Below, in pieces: positions 5,673-7,023 of a DNA stretch of 7,023 nt; position 1 is the first letter of the stretch; every line of letters starts with the position of its first letter. Under the pieces are notes generated by a model, which saw only the letters and a list, made by a program, of their open reading frames with translations, had not been told where the DNA came from and searched no databases. Position numbers and translations under genes: made by a program. This DNA comes from Alphaproteobacteria bacterium (GTDB lineage: Bacteria > Pseudomonadota > Alphaproteobacteria > Rickettsiales > Rickettsiaceae), in assembly GCA_020630305.1 (NCBI GenBank), contig JAHDBQ010000045.1, positions 1-7,023 of the forward strand. Reading direction: 5' to 3'.

Positions 5673-6869
5673 CTATTTATATGATTTTGTTTTCAATAAA
5701 ACATATTGCATAAAACTAGTTGCGACGGCAGTGGTAAACCAAAATAAGCCAACTGAAAAAGCAGAGCCATCGTAAAAATAACTACATATTCCAACGCCAA
5801 TAGCGCAAACTAAAGCACGTATTGACATAATATTTGAAGATGCAAGCCCTCTTACTTCAGGAAAAACCTCTAAAGATTTTGCAAATATTATTGGGTAGCT
5901 GATCGCCATACCAATGCCTCTTAAGGTTACAACCACAGTTAATAAATATGGGTTGCTAGTGAATATAAAAATTGTACTAAATATTAAGATAAGTACCATT
6001 CCAATATTTATACATTTTACGTCGCCTAAGATTCCGCTTATCTTGTAAAAATAAGTGCTTGTTACAGAGAATACAGCAATACTTATAAACATATGTATGC
6101 TGTATTCTATAATCGATAACCCAAATGTTTCCATATATAAAAATGGAGAGCAAGCCACAAATGCAATCCATGCCGCGCACTGAATGCTAGGTATTAACGA
6201 AGTTAGCATAAACTTCCTGCTTGAAAACATTTTTTTTAAGTCAGATAATATTTTCTTGGGCATTAATTTATCCAGATTTTTATTCGTCTCCGGCAATAAA
6301 TAATATAAAGACAGCCAGGAAATAACTGATAATACAGCAATGCTACTGAAATTTCCTCGCCAGCCTATGTAGTAATTAATTGTCGCGCCTATAATTGGCC
6401 CGCCAGCCATACATACAGTAATTAATGCATTCATTTTACCAATGATCCTTGCAGATTCTTTCTCTGGGTAGCTTTCAGCCACCATTGCAAAAGCCACAAC
6501 GCATGATGTACTAGCTCCAAGACCTTGAATGAATCTTGCAAATAAAAGCATTTCAATGCTAGTGGAAATTGCGCATAAAACTGCACCTAAGGTCATTATT
6601 AAATTACCAATTATCATAACTAGCCTTCTACCATAAGAGTCAGAAATCGGGCCATATATTATTGCAGATATACAAAAGCCAAGCATGTTTATGGAAATAA
6701 TCAGCTGCGTTTTAGCGTCAGAAATGTTGAAATAATCAGAAATATCTGGAAAACTTGGCGCTGCAATGTCAGTTTCCATGCAGCATGTAATTATAGATAT
6801 AACTAGTATGATATATAAATATTTATATATATTGTTGTTTTTAATATTATTATTTGTAATTTTGCTCAT
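5673..6869 (-). CDS. MFS multidrug efflux transporter, Bcr/CflA type
   Basis: Inner membrane transporter of the major facilitator superfamily, drug:H+ antiporter group with 12 membrane helices, probably exporting drugs or small metabolites with proton uptake. Over 398 residues (normal length) it shows: TM1 (about 16-34) leading into ETDIAAPSFPDI, the counterpart of the DxYLPALP motif of Bcr/CflA; motif A GPISDSYGRR (73-82) between TM2 and TM3; RFIQGLGAS (112-120) in TM4; and the antiporter motif C GGPIIGATI (156-164) in TM5. The later half is hydrophobic throughout, with six more segments. The start ATG 6869-6867 is supported by an AGGGA Shine-Dalgarno (6879-6875) 5 bases away; the next Met (31) would remove TM1. 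Substrate is unknown, and a housekeeping metabolite exporter is as plausible as drug resistance. Confidence 0.88.
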   Translation of the reverse strand: MSKITNNNIKNNNIYKYLYIILVISIITCCMETDIAAPSFPDISDYFNISDAKTQLIISINMLGFCISAIIYGPISDSYGRRLVMIIGNLIMTLGAVLCAISTSIEMLLFARFIQGLGASTSCVVAFAMVAESYPEKESARIIGKMNALITVCMAGGPIIGATINYYIGWRGNFSSIAVLSVISWLSLYYLLPETNKNLDKLMPKKILSDLKKMFSSRKFMLTSLIPSIQCAAWIAFVACSPFLYMETFGLSIIEYSIHMFISIAVFSVTSTYFYKISGILGDVKCINIGMVLILIFSTIFIFTSNPYLLTVVVTLRGIGMAISYPIIFAKSLEVFPEVRGLASSNIMSIRALVCAIGVGICSYFYDGSAFSVGLFWFTTAVATSFMQYVLLKTKSYK

Positions 6870-6874
6870 AAAAA

Positions 6875-6879
6875 TCCCT
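6875..6879 (-). promoter_or_regulatory. Ribosome binding site of the MFS gene
   Basis: On the - strand AGGGA lies 5 bases before ATG 6869. It is the clearest Shine-Dalgarno in the window and supports the first Met as the start. Confidence 0.6.
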
Positions 6880-6955
6880 ATTATTTTTTTTTCTACTTGT
6901 AGTGGTCATGTTATATATATTTGTTTACCTTATAGTATAGTAACTTACCATAAGA

Positions 6956-6986
6956 TTGACGGCATTTTTACTTTATCTTTTATAAT
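6956..6986 (+). promoter_or_regulatory. Possible promoter pointing out of the right edge
   Basis: TTGACG (6956-6961) and a perfect TATAAT (6981-6986) on the + strand, but with a long 19-base spacer. Start would be near 6993. An ATG at 7013 follows (M-D-K before the window ends) without a Shine-Dalgarno, so a + strand gene may begin there or further right. I saw no clear - strand promoter for the MFS gene in 6880-7023. Confidence 0.3.
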
Positions 6987-7023
6987 TGATCTAATTACAT
7001 TTTTCCCCTTTAATGGATAAGCA

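Noticed and set aside
6766..7020. 84-residue + strand hydrophobic ORF
   Set aside because: It starts inside the MFS gene on the opposite strand and continues in AT-rich spacer. The hydrophobicity reflects T-rich codons; no family is recognisable.
1..7023. CRISPR arrays, insertion sequences, integrase sites, toxin-antitoxin pairs
   Set aside because: I looked for spaced repeats, transposase motifs and small overlapping gene pairs and found none. There is no sign of a mobile island apart from the decayed DUF805 gene.

Overview
The window reads as AT-rich alphaproteobacterial chromosome, most likely from an intracellular member of the Rickettsiales. Reasons: the strong A+T bias, alphaproteobacterial-type RpoH and CCA-adding enzyme, a small membrane-anchored protein resembling a family I associate with Rickettsiales, and an eroded gene. 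I cannot name the genus. The standard bacterial code fits, because TGA ends kdsB in an ATGA overlap.

Left part (1-1640): the C-terminal half of the heat-shock sigma factor RpoH runs in from the left edge on the + strand. A 183-base gap follows, then a 135-residue single-pass membrane protein with a basic tail (669-1076). Convergent to it, on the - strand, are the remains of a DUF805 membrane protein (1130-1556) that needs two frame changes to be read through.

Middle (1641-4417): three genes form a tight - strand operon, kdsB (CMP-KDO synthetase, for LPS), then a CCA-adding/poly(A) polymerase family enzyme, then a periplasmic zinc/manganese-binding protein of the ZnuA type. kdsB and the CCA gene overlap by 4 bases, and the CCA gene and the ZnuA gene are 3 bases or less apart. 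A -35/-10 pair sits just upstream of kdsB and overlaps almost completely with an oppositely directed + strand pair.

Right part (4418-7023): a spacer with promoter-like sequences leads to a tRNA-Lys(UUU) gene that carries its own CCA end. After it come a SIMPL-domain (DUF541) membrane-anchored protein on the + strand, a 17-bp stem-loop between convergent genes, and a 12-TM Bcr/CflA-type MFS exporter on the - strand. The last ~150 bases are non-coding and contain a promoter-like motif pointing out of the right edge.

The content is mostly housekeeping and envelope functions: stress sigma factor, tRNA and tRNA end maturation, LPS sugar activation, metal uptake and efflux. I found no CRISPR array, intact mobile element, toxin-antitoxin or recognisable defence system, and nothing I would call a new biological system. 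The most useful observations are the hidden two-frameshift DUF805 gene and the overlapping divergent promoters.
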